A stretch of 64,000 nucleotides of DNA from Erwinia typographi (GCF_000773975.1 NZ_JRUQ01000030.1:1-64000), one strand, 5' to 3'; counted from the first letter of the stretch, positions 44,647 to 53,837 are shown. Made by a program: numbers and translations. Notes: generated from the sequence alone by a model not told the origin.

Positions 44647-45291
44647 TCACTGACACGTAAGTTTAGGGCTTAGAAGCAGAGGTGCTTTAGCGCAACGCAT
44701 TTTTTCCAGAGAGTCGAAAGTCTCCCCGATGCAAGAGGCGAGCGAAAATTTGCCTGAACCGCTACGCCACTTCTCAAGTGCGATGCGCAGCAGGCCGTTT
44801 GCAATCATCGATGTTAACCGTAGCTCCTCCCGTCGCTCCACATCAGGCCAGCGGGCCCAGAACGCTTCCGTTAAAGACTGCTCGAGTTGAAGTGACAAAC
44901 CGTCTTTACGGATGCGCAGTGCTTCGGTAGACCGAAGCAGTTTGTCTGCGAGGACGGATTCTCTGGTTTCAAACCTGGTAGCAAGTTTTATAAAGCACAT
45001 GCGAGCAAGACTTAGTGGTTCATCGGTTGACGTGTCTTCCATAATTGCCGGAATTAGTGCATCAGCAAACCCGCTACCCGCATATCCGAACAGTACATCT
45101 TCTTTGGACTTAAAGTAGGAGAAAAAGGTTCGCCGCGATATGTTTGCTGCTGCTGCGATGTCATCCAGCGTCGTTTGTTCGTATCCGCGTTCAAGAAATA
45201 GCGTCAGGCCTGCCCGCGCTATTCGAGCGGCAAGCTCCTTTCGTTTTTTCTGCCGAACTCCGCTCTCTTTCATTTTCTTGGTCAGGCTCAC
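44647..45291 (-). CDS. TetR-family transcriptional repressor
   Basis: The 214-residue protein has an N-terminal TetR helix-turn-helix: RIARAGLTLFLERGYEQTTL then DDIAAAANISRRTFFSYFKS, followed by a helical ligand domain of about 150 residues. It starts with GTG at 45291, preceded by AAGGAGA; ATG seven codons later is an alternative. It diverges from the SDR gene at 45375. Two perfect palindromes in the 83-bp spacer are the likely operators for both genes. Confidence 0.88.
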   Translation of the reverse strand: MSLTKKMKESGVRQKKRKELAARIARAGLTLFLERGYEQTTLDDIAAAANISRRTFFSYFKSKEDVLFGYAGSGFADALIPAIMEDTSTDEPLSLARMCFIKLATRFETRESVLADKLLRSTEALRIRKDGLSLQLEQSLTEAFWARWPDVERREELRLTSMIANGLLRIALEKWRSGSGKFSLASCIGETFDSLEKMRCAKAPLLLSPKLTCQ

Positions 45292-45313
45292 AACGTATCT
45301 CTCCTTGACAATT

Positions 45314-45349
45314 TTGCACTCCGTGCAAATATTATTGCACTCAGTGCAA
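45314..45349. promoter_or_regulatory. Twin TetR operators
   Basis: Two palindromes TTGCAC-N3-GTGCAA (45314-45328 and 45335-45349) have perfect six-base arms. Their centres are 21 bp apart, two helical turns, so two dimers could bind the same face of the DNA. They cover the region between both divergent starts. Confidence 0.85.
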
Positions 45350-45374
45350 TAAATATAGCCAGGAAGTGTAAGTC

Positions 45375-46205
45375 ATGCGAGAGAAAAAAATTTGGTTCAT
45401 TACAGGTGCATCAAGGGGATTCGGCCGCCTCTGGTGTGAAGCCGCACTTCAGCGGGGAGACAAAGTTGTAGCGACAGCTCGCGATATCGCGACGCTTAAT
45501 GTTCTGGTAAAGAGCTATGGCAATTTGGTCCTTCCGCTGCAACTCGATGTTACCGACCGCCAGGCTGTACTGGATACCATGAATCAGGCCCACGCCCACT
45601 TTGATCGGATTGACGTGGTTTTGAATGCGGCAGGCTATGGGTATATGGGAGCCGTCGAAGAAATTGAATTCGAAGAGGCAAAAGCGAATTTTGAAACCAA
45701 TTTTTTCGGCGGACTTTCCGTCATTCAGGCGGCTATCCCCCTAATGCGCAAGCAAAAAAGCGGGCATATCTTAACGGTGTCAAGCATCGGTGGTGTTCTC
45801 AGCTTTCCAACCGGTGGGATTTATACGGCCACGAAGTTTGCAGTGGAAGCCCTAACGGAAGCTCTGGCGGGTGAAGTGGCAGGCCTGGGTATCAAAGTGA
45901 CGATTATTGAACCCGGAAGCTTTGCAACCGGATTCGGAGCCTCGACAAAGTCTGCTCCCGGGATGGAAATCTATGATCCCGTGCGCAATGCAATTAGAGG
46001 AAGCTTTAAGCCATCGGATATTGGTGAGCCATCAGCTACGACCGCGGCCATTATGAGTCTGGTGGATGCAAATGCGCCTCCGCTGCGTCTCATCTTAGGC
46101 GCGACGACGTTACCCAAATTCACGGCCGCCTACGAGTCCAGACTGGCTGAGTGGAATGCATGGAAGGAAGTGTCGATCGCTGCTCACGGCAATGTGCCAA
46201 ATTGA
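45375..46205 (+). CDS. Short-chain dehydrogenase/reductase (SDR)
   Basis: The 276-residue classical SDR has cofactor motif TGASRGFGR (about 9-17), LNAAGYG (about 84-90), catalytic serine in TVSSIGG (about 134) and YxxxK in GGIYTATKFAVEAL. It is an NAD(P)H-dependent oxidoreductase with no readable substrate. The TetR gene and twin operators upstream suggest ligand-inducible expression. It is similar in type to the SDR at 55931 but in a different regulatory setting. Confidence 0.88.
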   Translation: MREKKIWFITGASRGFGRLWCEAALQRGDKVVATARDIATLNVLVKSYGNLVLPLQLDVTDRQAVLDTMNQAHAHFDRIDVVLNAAGYGYMGAVEEIEFEEAKANFETNFFGGLSVIQAAIPLMRKQKSGHILTVSSIGGVLSFPTGGIYTATKFAVEALTEALAGEVAGLGIKVTIIEPGSFATGFGASTKSAPGMEIYDPVRNAIRGSFKPSDIGEPSATTAAIMSLVDANAPPLRLILGATTLPKFTAAYESRLAEWNAWKEVSIAAHGNVPN

Positions 46206-46227
46206 AAAGGTAATCTTAGCTGTGGTG

Positions 46228-47016
46228 CTAATCGCCCTGAGCGCCGTCAACTGATGGACTGAAGTGCTCAGCCCGATAATCTTCACGCGCAGTGGCGGTG
46301 AAGTCGTTGATCAGTAGCGCTGCGCAGACCGGCCGCCAGGCCGGTTCGCGGACCAGGCGAGTCAGGACATGGCGCAACCGATCTAATTCCTGGGGCGAGG
46401 TTCGTGATGAGGTGATCATCGGCAGGCCAGGACGCAGTGGGGTAGTGCCAACAGAGACCAGCCCGGAGGTCAATTCGGGTCGGTGACGTTCTGCCAGCGC
46501 CCAGCTGACCGCATCGATTGCCGCAATATCTGCCTCACCAGCCTTCAAAGCCGCCAGCGACTGAAGGTGACTGCCGCTGAACACCACCTCAGAAAAGAAT
46601 TGTTCGCCGCTGTGCGCCAATGCCACCAGCTCCCGCAGGCTATGGTAGCCCGACTGTGAATCCTCGCTGTTGCAGACCACCCGCTGATGGCGAAAATCGC
46701 TCAGTGCTTTACCGGCATCCGCTTCTCTGACCACTAGCTGGCTACTGTAGCGAAAATCCTGACAGCCAGCGGCCTGGTAATGGAATGTTCCGACCACCTG
46801 TACCTCGGGCAACTGCGTGCGCAGCGGATAGCCGCAGGTCTGGCTGAGCAGCAGTTGAGGATCGCGCCAGTGCGTCAGATAGTCTTGCGGGGCGCTGACA
46901 AGCAGCTCATATCTTGCGAATCCTTCTTCCTTCAGCAGCTGGTCCAGCGCCTGTAAAAGCGCGAGAGTATCAGGATGATGGATGTCGTACATCGGCAGCG
47001 AAATCATATTACTCAT
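46228..47016 (-). CDS. PhnD/SsuA/transferrin-like solute-binding fold protein without signal peptide
   Basis: The 262-residue protein has periplasmic binding protein type features: ISLPMYDIHHPDTLALLQAL, LLLSQTCGYPLRT near 74, YSSQLVVREAD, SGSHLQSLAALKAGEADIAA and IDAVSWALAERH. No ABC transporter genes are nearby and the N-terminus lacks a signal peptide, so it may act in the cytoplasm or depend on an unusual export route. The start ATG 47016 lies within the last codons of the desaturase gene and overlaps it by eight bases, which points to translational coupling. A lipid- or phosphonate-type ligand is speculation. Confidence 0.72.
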   Translation of the reverse strand: MSNMISLPMYDIHHPDTLALLQALDQLLKEEGFARYELLVSAPQDYLTHWRDPQLLLSQTCGYPLRTQLPEVQVVGTFHYQAAGCQDFRYSSQLVVREADAGKALSDFRHQRVVCNSEDSQSGYHSLRELVALAHSGEQFFSEVVFSGSHLQSLAALKAGEADIAAIDAVSWALAERHRPELTSGLVSVGTTPLRPGLPMITSSRTSPQELDRLRHVLTRLVREPAWRPVCAALLINDFTATAREDYRAEHFSPSVDGAQGD

Positions 47017-48010
47017 GCTCCTTCTCCCGGCCCAGGTCGCGTTGCTCTGGCCGTCCATCAGGGAAATAAGGGTTAACCTCAACCTCAACCGCTTTAATCA
47101 GATGCCTGCGCATCAGCTCGCCATAGCCTTTAACAAAGAAACCCTGATTACGCTCAAGATACTCTTTTTTATGGCTGCGGTAGACCTGCGGCAGTCCGTA
47201 CCAGGGGATACCCGGCAGATCGTGGTGTACTGAATGGTAGTTCAGATTCAGGAACAGCAGACGCCAGAACAGACCGGCTTCATTGATCACCGTCCGTGCC
47301 TCTGGCGCTTCCTCCGCGCGATGTTCTAAAAATGAACGCACTGAAACCAGCGACAGCATTGGCCCGGTTACCAGCAAGAGATAGTAAACGATCGAAAAAT
47401 TATGCTGTACCAGCCAGCCGATCAGCGGCAGCATCAACAGAAAATGCAGCAGCCACATGCCTGTCGCCGCACGATTAAGCTGCCGAAATGATTCCCAGAT
47501 ATTCAGCACGGCCCAGCACATCGTCAGTAACGGAGCAAGCAGCAGACGCCCAGGGAAGGTATTGCGCACGCGGACCAGCAGCCGCTGAAAGCCATTGAAA
47601 TGCGTCCAGCGGCTACGGGTGAAGTAGTAACTTTCAGGATCTGTTTCCGGCACGGTTAAATCTTCATCGATATGGTGCTGAAGATGAAGGTCCCGATAAA
47701 CGTCATATGGATACCAGATGGAGAAAGGGAGCAGCCCAAACAGCTTATTTATCCGGGGGTAGCGCGTCGGATGGCCGTGAATAAGCTCGTGTTGCAGCGA
47801 CATGTACCAGGTGGTTAGCCAAATCAGCAACAGCGTTGACGGCACCAGCCCCAACGTTTGCCACCAGGCAACCGTGGCGAACCAACCGCCGTAAATCGTG
47901 ATAATAAGTAGCCAGGTCGGCAGTTCCGAGCGCCATAGCCATGATGCAGCCAGCTGATGAACGGATTCCCGCTGCTGCTCACTCAAATAAACTGATGATT
48001 TCCCACTCAT
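47009..48010 (-). CDS. Membrane fatty acid desaturase
   Basis: The 333-residue integral membrane di-iron enzyme has three histidine boxes: HELIHGH near 75, HLQHH near 107 and HSVHHDLP near 260. Hydrophobic segments fall at about 33-65 and 180-225. It introduces double bonds into, or hydroxylates, a lipid acyl chain using O2 and external electron donors. The start at 48010 (MSGKSS) is preferred; a reading six codons longer is possible. It is the first gene of a two-gene unit with the PhnD-like protein. Confidence 0.85.
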   Translation of the reverse strand: MSGKSSVYLSEQQRESVHQLAASWLWRSELPTWLLIITIYGGWFATVAWWQTLGLVPSTLLLIWLTTWYMSLQHELIHGHPTRYPRINKLFGLLPFSIWYPYDVYRDLHLQHHIDEDLTVPETDPESYYFTRSRWTHFNGFQRLLVRVRNTFPGRLLLAPLLTMCWAVLNIWESFRQLNRAATGMWLLHFLLMLPLIGWLVQHNFSIVYYLLLVTGPMLSLVSVRSFLEHRAEEAPEARTVINEAGLFWRLLFLNLNYHSVHHDLPGIPWYGLPQVYRSHKKEYLERNQGFFVKGYGELMRRHLIKAVEVEVNPYFPDGRPEQRDLGREKEHE

Positions 48011-48028
48011 TAAGCCAACCTGCAACAA

Positions 48029-48462
48029 ATCAACGTTAGTGCTTCGTGCGAGAGTAGCGCGAGCGTGATCGGTTACAAAGTCGATAATCTCCTGTATTTA
48101 GAACATAAATAGCTTAGCCAGCCATAAAGTCAGCACGGCCGGGCGAAATCACACGCATATGACTTTATTATTACGCTGGCGCTATTTTCACCGCCTCCCG
48201 ATTTTCCATCCTGCTGGCGTTCCGACTGCAAAATACCTTACTGCCGCGGGCAAGTTACCCCTCAGGTCTGAGAGCTGAACGATTCAGCCAGTCATCTGCA
48301 AAATAGCAGTGGTTTGTCCGGTTAGCGCCTATCATTTTTTCCTATCGCCTGGCCACCCAAAACCCCACATATCCCACATTGACAACAAAAATCGGTCTTG
48401 CGCTCAGCGCGGGCACTTGCCACTATCGGTGTCAAGAAGCCAGGGCGATACGGAGTGAAACA
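48029..48462. promoter_or_regulatory. 434-bp divergent spacer between desaturase and amidase
   Basis: No convincing gene is seen. The region is AT-richer than its flanks and should carry promoters for the desaturase unit and the amidase. I found no strong palindrome, terminator or sigma-54 site. Confidence 0.4.
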
Positions 48463-49896
48463 ATGCGGCAGCAGCATGAGACAACAGAAGATTTAATGCC
48501 GGACATCCTCACGGCGGCGAATCAGATTCGTCAGGGAAAACGCAGTAGCGTTTCGCTGGTAGCGCTCTGCCTGCAACGCATAAAAACCCACAATCCCACA
48601 TTGAATGCCTTTGGCGACGTGTTTGCTGAAGATGCGCTGCGCGAGGCCGAAGCCTGTGACAGGGAAGCGGCGGCAGGTAAATGGCGGGGACCGCTTCACG
48701 GCGTTCCCTTTGGTATTAAGGATCTTTTTTCAACCGCTGGGTTACGCACCACCAAAGGCTCGCTGACCTCGCTGGAAAACGTGCCGGACAGCGATGCGCC
48801 GATTATTGCCCGTCTGAAGGGCGCAGGCGCAATTTTACTGGGGAAAACCGCGACCACCGAGTTTGGCTGGACCGGATCAAGCTATTCGCGCGTCTTCGGC
48901 CACGGCCGTAATCCCTGGAACACCAGCTTGACCAGCGGCGGCTCAAGCTCAGGGTCGGCGATAAGCGTTGCCGCCCATCTGGTGCCGGGAGCGCTGGGCT
49001 CGGACGGCGGCGGGTCGGTGCGGATCCCCGGCGCGTTCTGCGGCATTTTTGCTCTCAAAGCCTCGCTGGGGCGCATTCCTACCTGGCCATGGTCGGCGAC
49101 AGAAATGCTGAGCCACGCCGGACCACTGACGCGTACCGTCCGCGACAGCGCCTTGCTGTTCGATCTGCTTTCTGGCCCGGACTCCCGCGATCATCAGGCC
49201 TTGCCGGAGAAAAATGAGTCCTGGCTGGCGCGCTGCGACCTGCCGCTGCCGCGATTTCGGGTGGCCTCTGCCGCCACGCTGTTCAACACGCCTGTCGATC
49301 CGGCGATCGCCATCGCGGTAGAGCAGGCGGTGGAACGCATTGCTCAGCAGCTGCCGGTCGAGGTTATTTCGCTCCAGCCCGATTGGGAAAGCCCGTTTGC
49401 GGCGTTTAACACGCTGTGGACTGGCGGACGCGGCGTGGCCTACGGCTCCGCGTTGCATGACCAGCTTGATCGGCTCGACCCCGGCTTTGCCACGCTGATT
49501 GCCCGCTCGGGCGAGATTGACCTTGCGGACTACCTTAGCGCGCAGAAACAGCGGGCGGCGTTTGCCGCTCAGGTTCACGCTCTGTTTGATCGGGTGGATC
49601 TGCTGGTCATGCCGACGCTGCCGGTGCAGCCTTTCGCCGCCGATCGCCATACTCCGCCCGAACAGCCTGAGGGCGACAGCGGCGTGGAGTGGGCGCGCTG
49701 GACGCCCTTTACCTGGCCATTCAACCTTAGCGGCAACCCGGCAGCGACCATCCCCTGCGGCTTTACGCCAGAAGGGTTACCGGTGGGGCTGCAGGTAGTG
49801 GGCCGTCGCTATGCGGAAGGAGACGTTCTGCAATTTTGCGCGGCGCTGGAAGCCCTTATGCCCTGGGCGCAGCACCTGCCGCCCCAGGCTTTATAG
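48463..49896 (+). CDS. Amidase-signature (AS) family amidase
   Basis: The 477-residue enzyme has the Ser-cisSer-Lys triad elements: lysine in GVPFGIKDLF (near 85), then TSGGSSSGSAISVAA (near 153) and GSDGGGSVRIPGAFCGIFA (near 175). It hydrolyses a C-N amide bond in the cytoplasm. The start ATG 48463 is supported by GGAG eight bases upstream. The frame opens earlier at 48379 without a ribosome site. A DeoR regulator and a Zn-dependent amidohydrolase gene follow on the same strand, so it probably belongs to the same catabolic pathway. The substrate is not identifiable. Confidence 0.87.
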   Translation: MRQQHETTEDLMPDILTAANQIRQGKRSSVSLVALCLQRIKTHNPTLNAFGDVFAEDALREAEACDREAAAGKWRGPLHGVPFGIKDLFSTAGLRTTKGSLTSLENVPDSDAPIIARLKGAGAILLGKTATTEFGWTGSSYSRVFGHGRNPWNTSLTSGGSSSGSAISVAAHLVPGALGSDGGGSVRIPGAFCGIFALKASLGRIPTWPWSATEMLSHAGPLTRTVRDSALLFDLLSGPDSRDHQALPEKNESWLARCDLPLPRFRVASAATLFNTPVDPAIAIAVEQAVERIAQQLPVEVISLQPDWESPFAAFNTLWTGGRGVAYGSALHDQLDRLDPGFATLIARSGEIDLADYLSAQKQRAAFAAQVHALFDRVDLLVMPTLPVQPFAADRHTPPEQPEGDSGVEWARWTPFTWPFNLSGNPAATIPCGFTPEGLPVGLQVVGRRYAEGDVLQFCAALEALMPWAQHLPPQAL

Positions 49897-49947
49897 CCCC
49901 TGGTATACTGCTTACTGGCAGGAATTTAACGCAACGGAAGGGGCTTT

Positions 49948-50745
49948 ATGATTAATCAGCCGAGGCTGGATGAAATTAAACGGGTGCTGAGCAGCGATAA
50001 GCGCGTGCGCGTCACCGAACTGGCACAGCGGTTTGTGGTCTCGGAAGAAACCATCCGCCGCGATCTGAAATATCTGGAAGAGCAGGGTCTGCTGCGCCGC
50101 GTTCACGGCGGAGCGATTCTGCCAGTCCCTAATGAGGAGCAGCCGCTGCAAATACGCAGCCGCATTAAGCCCCGGGCGAAGGTGCGCATCGGGCAACTGG
50201 GCAGCGAGCTGGTTGAAGAGGGAATGGCGCTGTTCCTGGATACCGGCACCTCAACGCTGGCGCTGGCCCACCAGCTGACCCGGTTCTCCCGGCTGAAGAT
50301 TTTCACTAATTCGCTGGACATTGGCACGTTGATGACCCAGCAGAGCGACTGCGCGGTGACGATGGTGCCGGGCCGCGTGCGGCGTAACGATAACGCGCTA
50401 ATCGGTCCTCACGCCCTGGCGTTTGCCCAACAGTTTCATTATGACATCGCGTTTATGGGAATAGGGGCGGTGGATTTAGAGCATGGATTTATGGATTACG
50501 AAGAGCCGGAAGCGCTGCTGCGAAGGGTACTGACCCGGCACAGCCGACAAAGCGTGATTCTGGCCGATGAGGGGAAATTTGGCCTGCGTACCTTTGTTAA
50601 TACGCTGCCGTTTAGAGCCGTGGATACGCTGGTGACTAATGCGCCGCCACCGGCAAGTTTTATCGCAAGTCTGGAGAATGCCCATGTCAACATCCTCCAT
50701 CCCGGCACTGCCGCGGATGATGCCAGGCGATTATCAGGCCTTTGA
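49948..50745 (+). CDS. DeoR/GlpR-family transcriptional regulator
   Basis: The 265-residue regulator has the DeoR winged helix at the N-terminus (RVTELAQRFVVSEETIRRDL then LLRRVHGGAI) and a DeoR sensor domain with LDTGTSTLALAHQL and FMGIGAVDLEHGF. The family usually senses phosphorylated sugars or similar intermediates. Two kinase genes lie downstream in the same operon, so the effector may be their product. It begins 51 bp after the amidase stop and overlaps the next gene by about 60 bases. Confidence 0.88.
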   Translation: MINQPRLDEIKRVLSSDKRVRVTELAQRFVVSEETIRRDLKYLEEQGLLRRVHGGAILPVPNEEQPLQIRSRIKPRAKVRIGQLGSELVEEGMALFLDTGTSTLALAHQLTRFSRLKIFTNSLDIGTLMTQQSDCAVTMVPGRVRRNDNALIGPHALAFAQQFHYDIAFMGIGAVDLEHGFMDYEEPEALLRRVLTRHSRQSVILADEGKFGLRTFVNTLPFRAVDTLVTNAPPPASFIASLENAHVNILHPGTAADDARRLSGL

Positions 50746-51979
50746 TGCGCTCTTTGCCCAGAGTAGCGCCATTGGCGCGACCCCGGCAGGCGGATTAAAC
50801 CGCCTGACGGCGAGTGCCGAAGACGGCGCGATGCGCGACGCGTTTTGCCACTGGCTACGCCAGCATGGCTTTCGCGTTCACGTTGATGAGATCGGCAACC
50901 TGTTCGGCCTGCTGACGCTCCGTGCTGGCGCCCCCTGGCTGCTTTGTGGTTCACATCTGGACAGCCAGCCCGCCGGAGGGCGTTTTGACGGCGCGTTTGG
51001 CGTGACGGCAGCGGCCGTGGCGCTTGCCAGCCTGGCGAGGCAGCTGAAAGAACGCCCTGACCAGGCGCGCTACAACCTGGCGGTGGTTAGCTGGACTAAT
51101 GAAGAAGGCGCTCGCTTTCAGCCGAGCCTGATCGGCAGTGCGGTCTTTACCGGTTCCAGCACGCTGGACGCGGCGCTGGCCTGTCGGGATGCGCAGGGCG
51201 TCACGCTCGGCGAGGCACTGGAAAGCATTGGCTATCGCGGCACATCGCGGCCTGAAATGCCGCTCGCCGCCTATCTCGAAATCCACGTTGAACAGGGCCC
51301 GCACCTTGAGCAGCAGCGGCAGCAGATTGGCGTGGTGACGGAAACCTGGGCCGCGCTGAAGTGGCAGGTGCTCTTTCGCGGCGAGCAGAATCATACCGGT
51401 CCTTCGCTGATGGCGAGCCGCCGTGACGCGCTGCTGGCAGCCGCTAAAACCATTGTGGCGGTGCGCGACGAGGCCGATAAACACGGCCTGGCGATGCATA
51501 CCTCGGTAGGGCGAGTGGAAACGTCGCCGAACTCGCCCAACGTGGTTACCTCGGAAGCCACGCTGTATATCGAGTTCCGCTCCGCTGACGAAGCTCTGCT
51601 GAAAACCACAGGAGAACAGTTTTCCCGCACGCTCCAGCAAATCGCCCAGCAGACGGCCACCGACGTCAGCCTGGTTTCCTCGCTGTTCAGGCCGCGTCAG
51701 AAGCTGGATGCCGCACTGGCTCAGCGGGCGCTGAAGCTGGCAGAAGAATCCGGCCTTAGCGCGATGCCGATGCAAACGGTTGCGGGCCACGATGCCATCA
51801 GCCTTAGCTATCACTGTCCAAGCTGCCTGCTGTTTGTTCCCAGCCATGACGGGCTGTCGCACAACGAGCGCGAATTCACCGCGCAGGAAGATTTACATCG
51901 GGGAATCGATCTGCTGCTGGCACTGCTGGCCGATCTTTGCCTTTCACCCGACGCAGCTTCGGAGGTGACGCGATGTTAA
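50684..51979 (+). CDS. Zn-dependent hydantoinase/carbamoylase-family amidohydrolase (AllC-like)
   Basis: The 431-residue M20-type enzyme of the HyuC/AllC branch has metal-ligand motifs CGSHLDSQPAGGRFDGAFG (about 86-104) and SWTNEEGARF (about 124-133), then YLEIHVEQGPHLEQQ (about 195) and GHDAISLS near the C-terminus. Relatives hydrolyse N-carbamoyl amino acids or allantoate. ATG 50684 with GGAG upstream is the best start, though MMPGDY at 50717 is possible. With the upstream amidase this suggests stepwise removal of amide or carbamoyl groups. It overlaps both neighbours. Confidence 0.87.
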   Translation: MSTSSIPALPRMMPGDYQAFDALFAQSSAIGATPAGGLNRLTASAEDGAMRDAFCHWLRQHGFRVHVDEIGNLFGLLTLRAGAPWLLCGSHLDSQPAGGRFDGAFGVTAAAVALASLARQLKERPDQARYNLAVVSWTNEEGARFQPSLIGSAVFTGSSTLDAALACRDAQGVTLGEALESIGYRGTSRPEMPLAAYLEIHVEQGPHLEQQRQQIGVVTETWAALKWQVLFRGEQNHTGPSLMASRRDALLAAAKTIVAVRDEADKHGLAMHTSVGRVETSPNSPNVVTSEATLYIEFRSADEALLKTTGEQFSRTLQQIAQQTATDVSLVSSLFRPRQKLDAALAQRALKLAEESGLSAMPMQTVAGHDAISLSYHCPSCLLFVPSHDGLSHNEREFTAQEDLHRGIDLLLALLADLCLSPDAASEVTRC

Positions 51980-52902
51980 GTCGTCTGGAGCAGAGCCTGC
52001 GCAGCTGGCAGCCTGATGCCGAATGGGAAATTCAGCCCGGCACGGCTGGCGTCGCCTCGCCACACCGCGTAGCTACCGAATGGGCAGGATTCCGGCTGCA
52101 AAAGGACGGCCAGCGGCTCTATGCCAAAGTGCTGTATGACGATCAGCGGCCGCTGATTGACGTCGGGCGCAGCGCTTCCGCGAGCCGTGCCGCCGCCGGG
52201 CTGGGATTGACGCCGCCGCTGATTCATGCGGATAGCGAGCAGGGCGTGCTGATTTTCGCCGCGCTGGACGAAAGCTGGCACTGGGCGACGCTCGATCAGC
52301 TCACGCAGCCGCAGAATTTTAAGTCATTAGCGAAGATCCTCGATCGGCTGCACCAGATCACGCTGCCGCTGCCCTCGCGCCAGGATGCCATGCGGATCCT
52401 GCGCAAGCGCTGCCAACAGGATGGCGTAGCGCTCCCGGCAGAATTGCAGTGGCTGGGCGAATGCGTCGATCTGGCCTGGCAGGCATTGACGGCTCAGCCG
52501 TTCGAACCGGTGCTGCTTCACGGCGATCCAATAGCCAGCAACTGGCTGGTGAACAGCAAGGGCGAGTGGCAGCTGCTGGATTTTGACTGCGCGGCGAAGG
52601 GCGACGCCTGGTACGACATCGCGGTGCTGCTTAATGAACAGATGCCCTTTGACGATCAGTGGCGGGAAGTTATCAGCCGCTGGCGCGGAAGCTGTAGCGA
52701 AGCGGATTACGCCCGCTGCCGCCTGTATGCGCTGGTGGACGACTACTACTGGACGCTGTGGGGCCTGTGGAGTGGACACACCAGCCCACGCGGACTGGAG
52801 TTCACCAAAGTGGGGCAGTGGGCGCTGCTGCGCTGCCGGCAGAGCGCCCGCGATCCGCGTCTTGAAAGATGGTTAGCCCTTGTGGCGGGGAGTGCAGCAT
52901 GA
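51973..52902 (+). CDS. APH-family phosphotransferase 1
   Basis: The 309-residue kinase-like protein has the APH/choline-kinase catalytic motif LLHGDPIASNWLV (near 180; catalytic Asp and metal-binding Asn) and the magnesium site QLLDFDCAAKGDAWYDIAVL. It transfers phosphate from ATP to a small hydroxylated substrate. There is no signal peptide. GGAGGT precedes ATG 51973, and the gene overlaps its neighbours by seven and four bases. Catabolic context, not drug resistance, is indicated. Confidence 0.85.
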   Translation: MLSRLEQSLRSWQPDAEWEIQPGTAGVASPHRVATEWAGFRLQKDGQRLYAKVLYDDQRPLIDVGRSASASRAAAGLGLTPPLIHADSEQGVLIFAALDESWHWATLDQLTQPQNFKSLAKILDRLHQITLPLPSRQDAMRILRKRCQQDGVALPAELQWLGECVDLAWQALTAQPFEPVLLHGDPIASNWLVNSKGEWQLLDFDCAAKGDAWYDIAVLLNEQMPFDDQWREVISRWRGSCSEADYARCRLYALVDDYYWTLWGLWSGHTSPRGLEFTKVGQWALLRCRQSARDPRLERWLALVAGSAA

Positions 52903-53837
52903 GTAAGCGTCCTGGAGAAGCAGAAAGCTGGCAGGAACAGCGGGTGGAGAAGGCGGTCGCGGCAGTGCCGGAATGGCAGACTTGCGACGTTCGCTACCGC
53001 CCGGTTAGTGGAGGGATCTCCAACGCCAACTGGCGTGTCGACGTGGAGGGTGCCCCAGGCGCTTACTTCGTCAAAATTCCAGGAGAAGGCACCGAGCGTT
53101 TCATCAACCGCGATACCGCCCATGAAGCGAGTCTCAAAGCGGCCGAAACCGGCTACGGCGCGCAGGTTGTGGCCTATCTGCGCGAGCAGGGCGTGGAGAT
53201 CTTCGAATTTATGGAAGGCTGGCGCACCTCGTCAAATCAGGACTTCCAGCAGCGCGACGTACGGCATAAAGCGCTGCACGCGCTGAAAAGCTTTAACGAC
53301 CAGCCGCTGCTCGCGGAGTGTAAAACCGTGTTTGATATGCTGGACGAACACATTGGTCAGGTTAATTCGCTCGGCGCCGCGTTTTCTCCTGATGCTGCCT
53401 GGCTGCATAAACAGTCCCGGCGGGCGCAGGCCGCGATACTGGCTGCGGGCCTCGACAAGGTTCCCTGCATGAACGACACGCTGGCGGGTAATTTTATGCT
53501 GAACGATCGGGGCGATATTCGACTGGTTGATTTCGAATACGCCTCAAATAACGATCGCTGTTATGAACTGGCCCTGTGGTTTGGCGAAATGTTTTTTTCG
53601 CCGGAAACAGAACGCGAGCTGCTGGAGGATTATTTCGGCAAGCTGGATAACGCCTGTTATGCCCGCGTGCAAATGCATAAGTTTCTTGCCGATATGAAGT
53701 GGTCAACCTGGGCGATTATTCAGCATCAGGTGGCGGATATTGATTTTGATTTCTCGAAATACGGCGCGTGGAAAACGCTGCGCGCCCGAAGCGTGCTTAA
53801 TCATCCCGACTGGGAAAACTGGTTGCGCGCAGTTTAA
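52899..53837 (+). CDS. APH/choline-kinase-like phosphotransferase 2
   Basis: The 312-residue protein has the N-terminal lobe YRPVSGGISNANWRVDV and PGAYFVKIPGEG, typical of LicA/choline kinase-like enzymes, with the catalytic loop CMNDTLAGNFML near 200 and metal site RLVDFEYASNNDRCYELALW. The loop has Met where the family usually has His before Asn-Asp; the Asp and Asn needed for catalysis remain. Choline or ethanolamine-like substrates are possible. It overlaps the previous kinase gene by four bases (ATGA). Confidence 0.82.
   Translation: MSKRPGEAESWQEQRVEKAVAAVPEWQTCDVRYRPVSGGISNANWRVDVEGAPGAYFVKIPGEGTERFINRDTAHEASLKAAETGYGAQVVAYLREQGVEIFEFMEGWRTSSNQDFQQRDVRHKALHALKSFNDQPLLAECKTVFDMLDEHIGQVNSLGAAFSPDAAWLHKQSRRAQAAILAAGLDKVPCMNDTLAGNFMLNDRGDIRLVDFEYASNNDRCYELALWFGEMFFSPETERELLEDYFGKLDNACYARVQMHKFLADMKWSTWAIIQHQVADIDFDFSKYGAWKTLRARSVLNHPDWENWLRAV

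Noticed and set aside
48361-48462. TTGACA at 48379 as a -35 box for the amidase
   Set aside because: No acceptable -10 element at 16-18 bases.
50951-51862. Minus-strand frame of 303 codons over the carbamoylase-type gene
   Set aside because: Shadow frame. The sense gene has metal-ligand motifs and overlaps its neighbours as in an operon.
51973-53837. Aminoglycoside resistance genes
   Set aside because: Both have the APH fold but sit in a catabolic operon and look closer to choline kinase-like enzymes. There is no evidence for drug modification.
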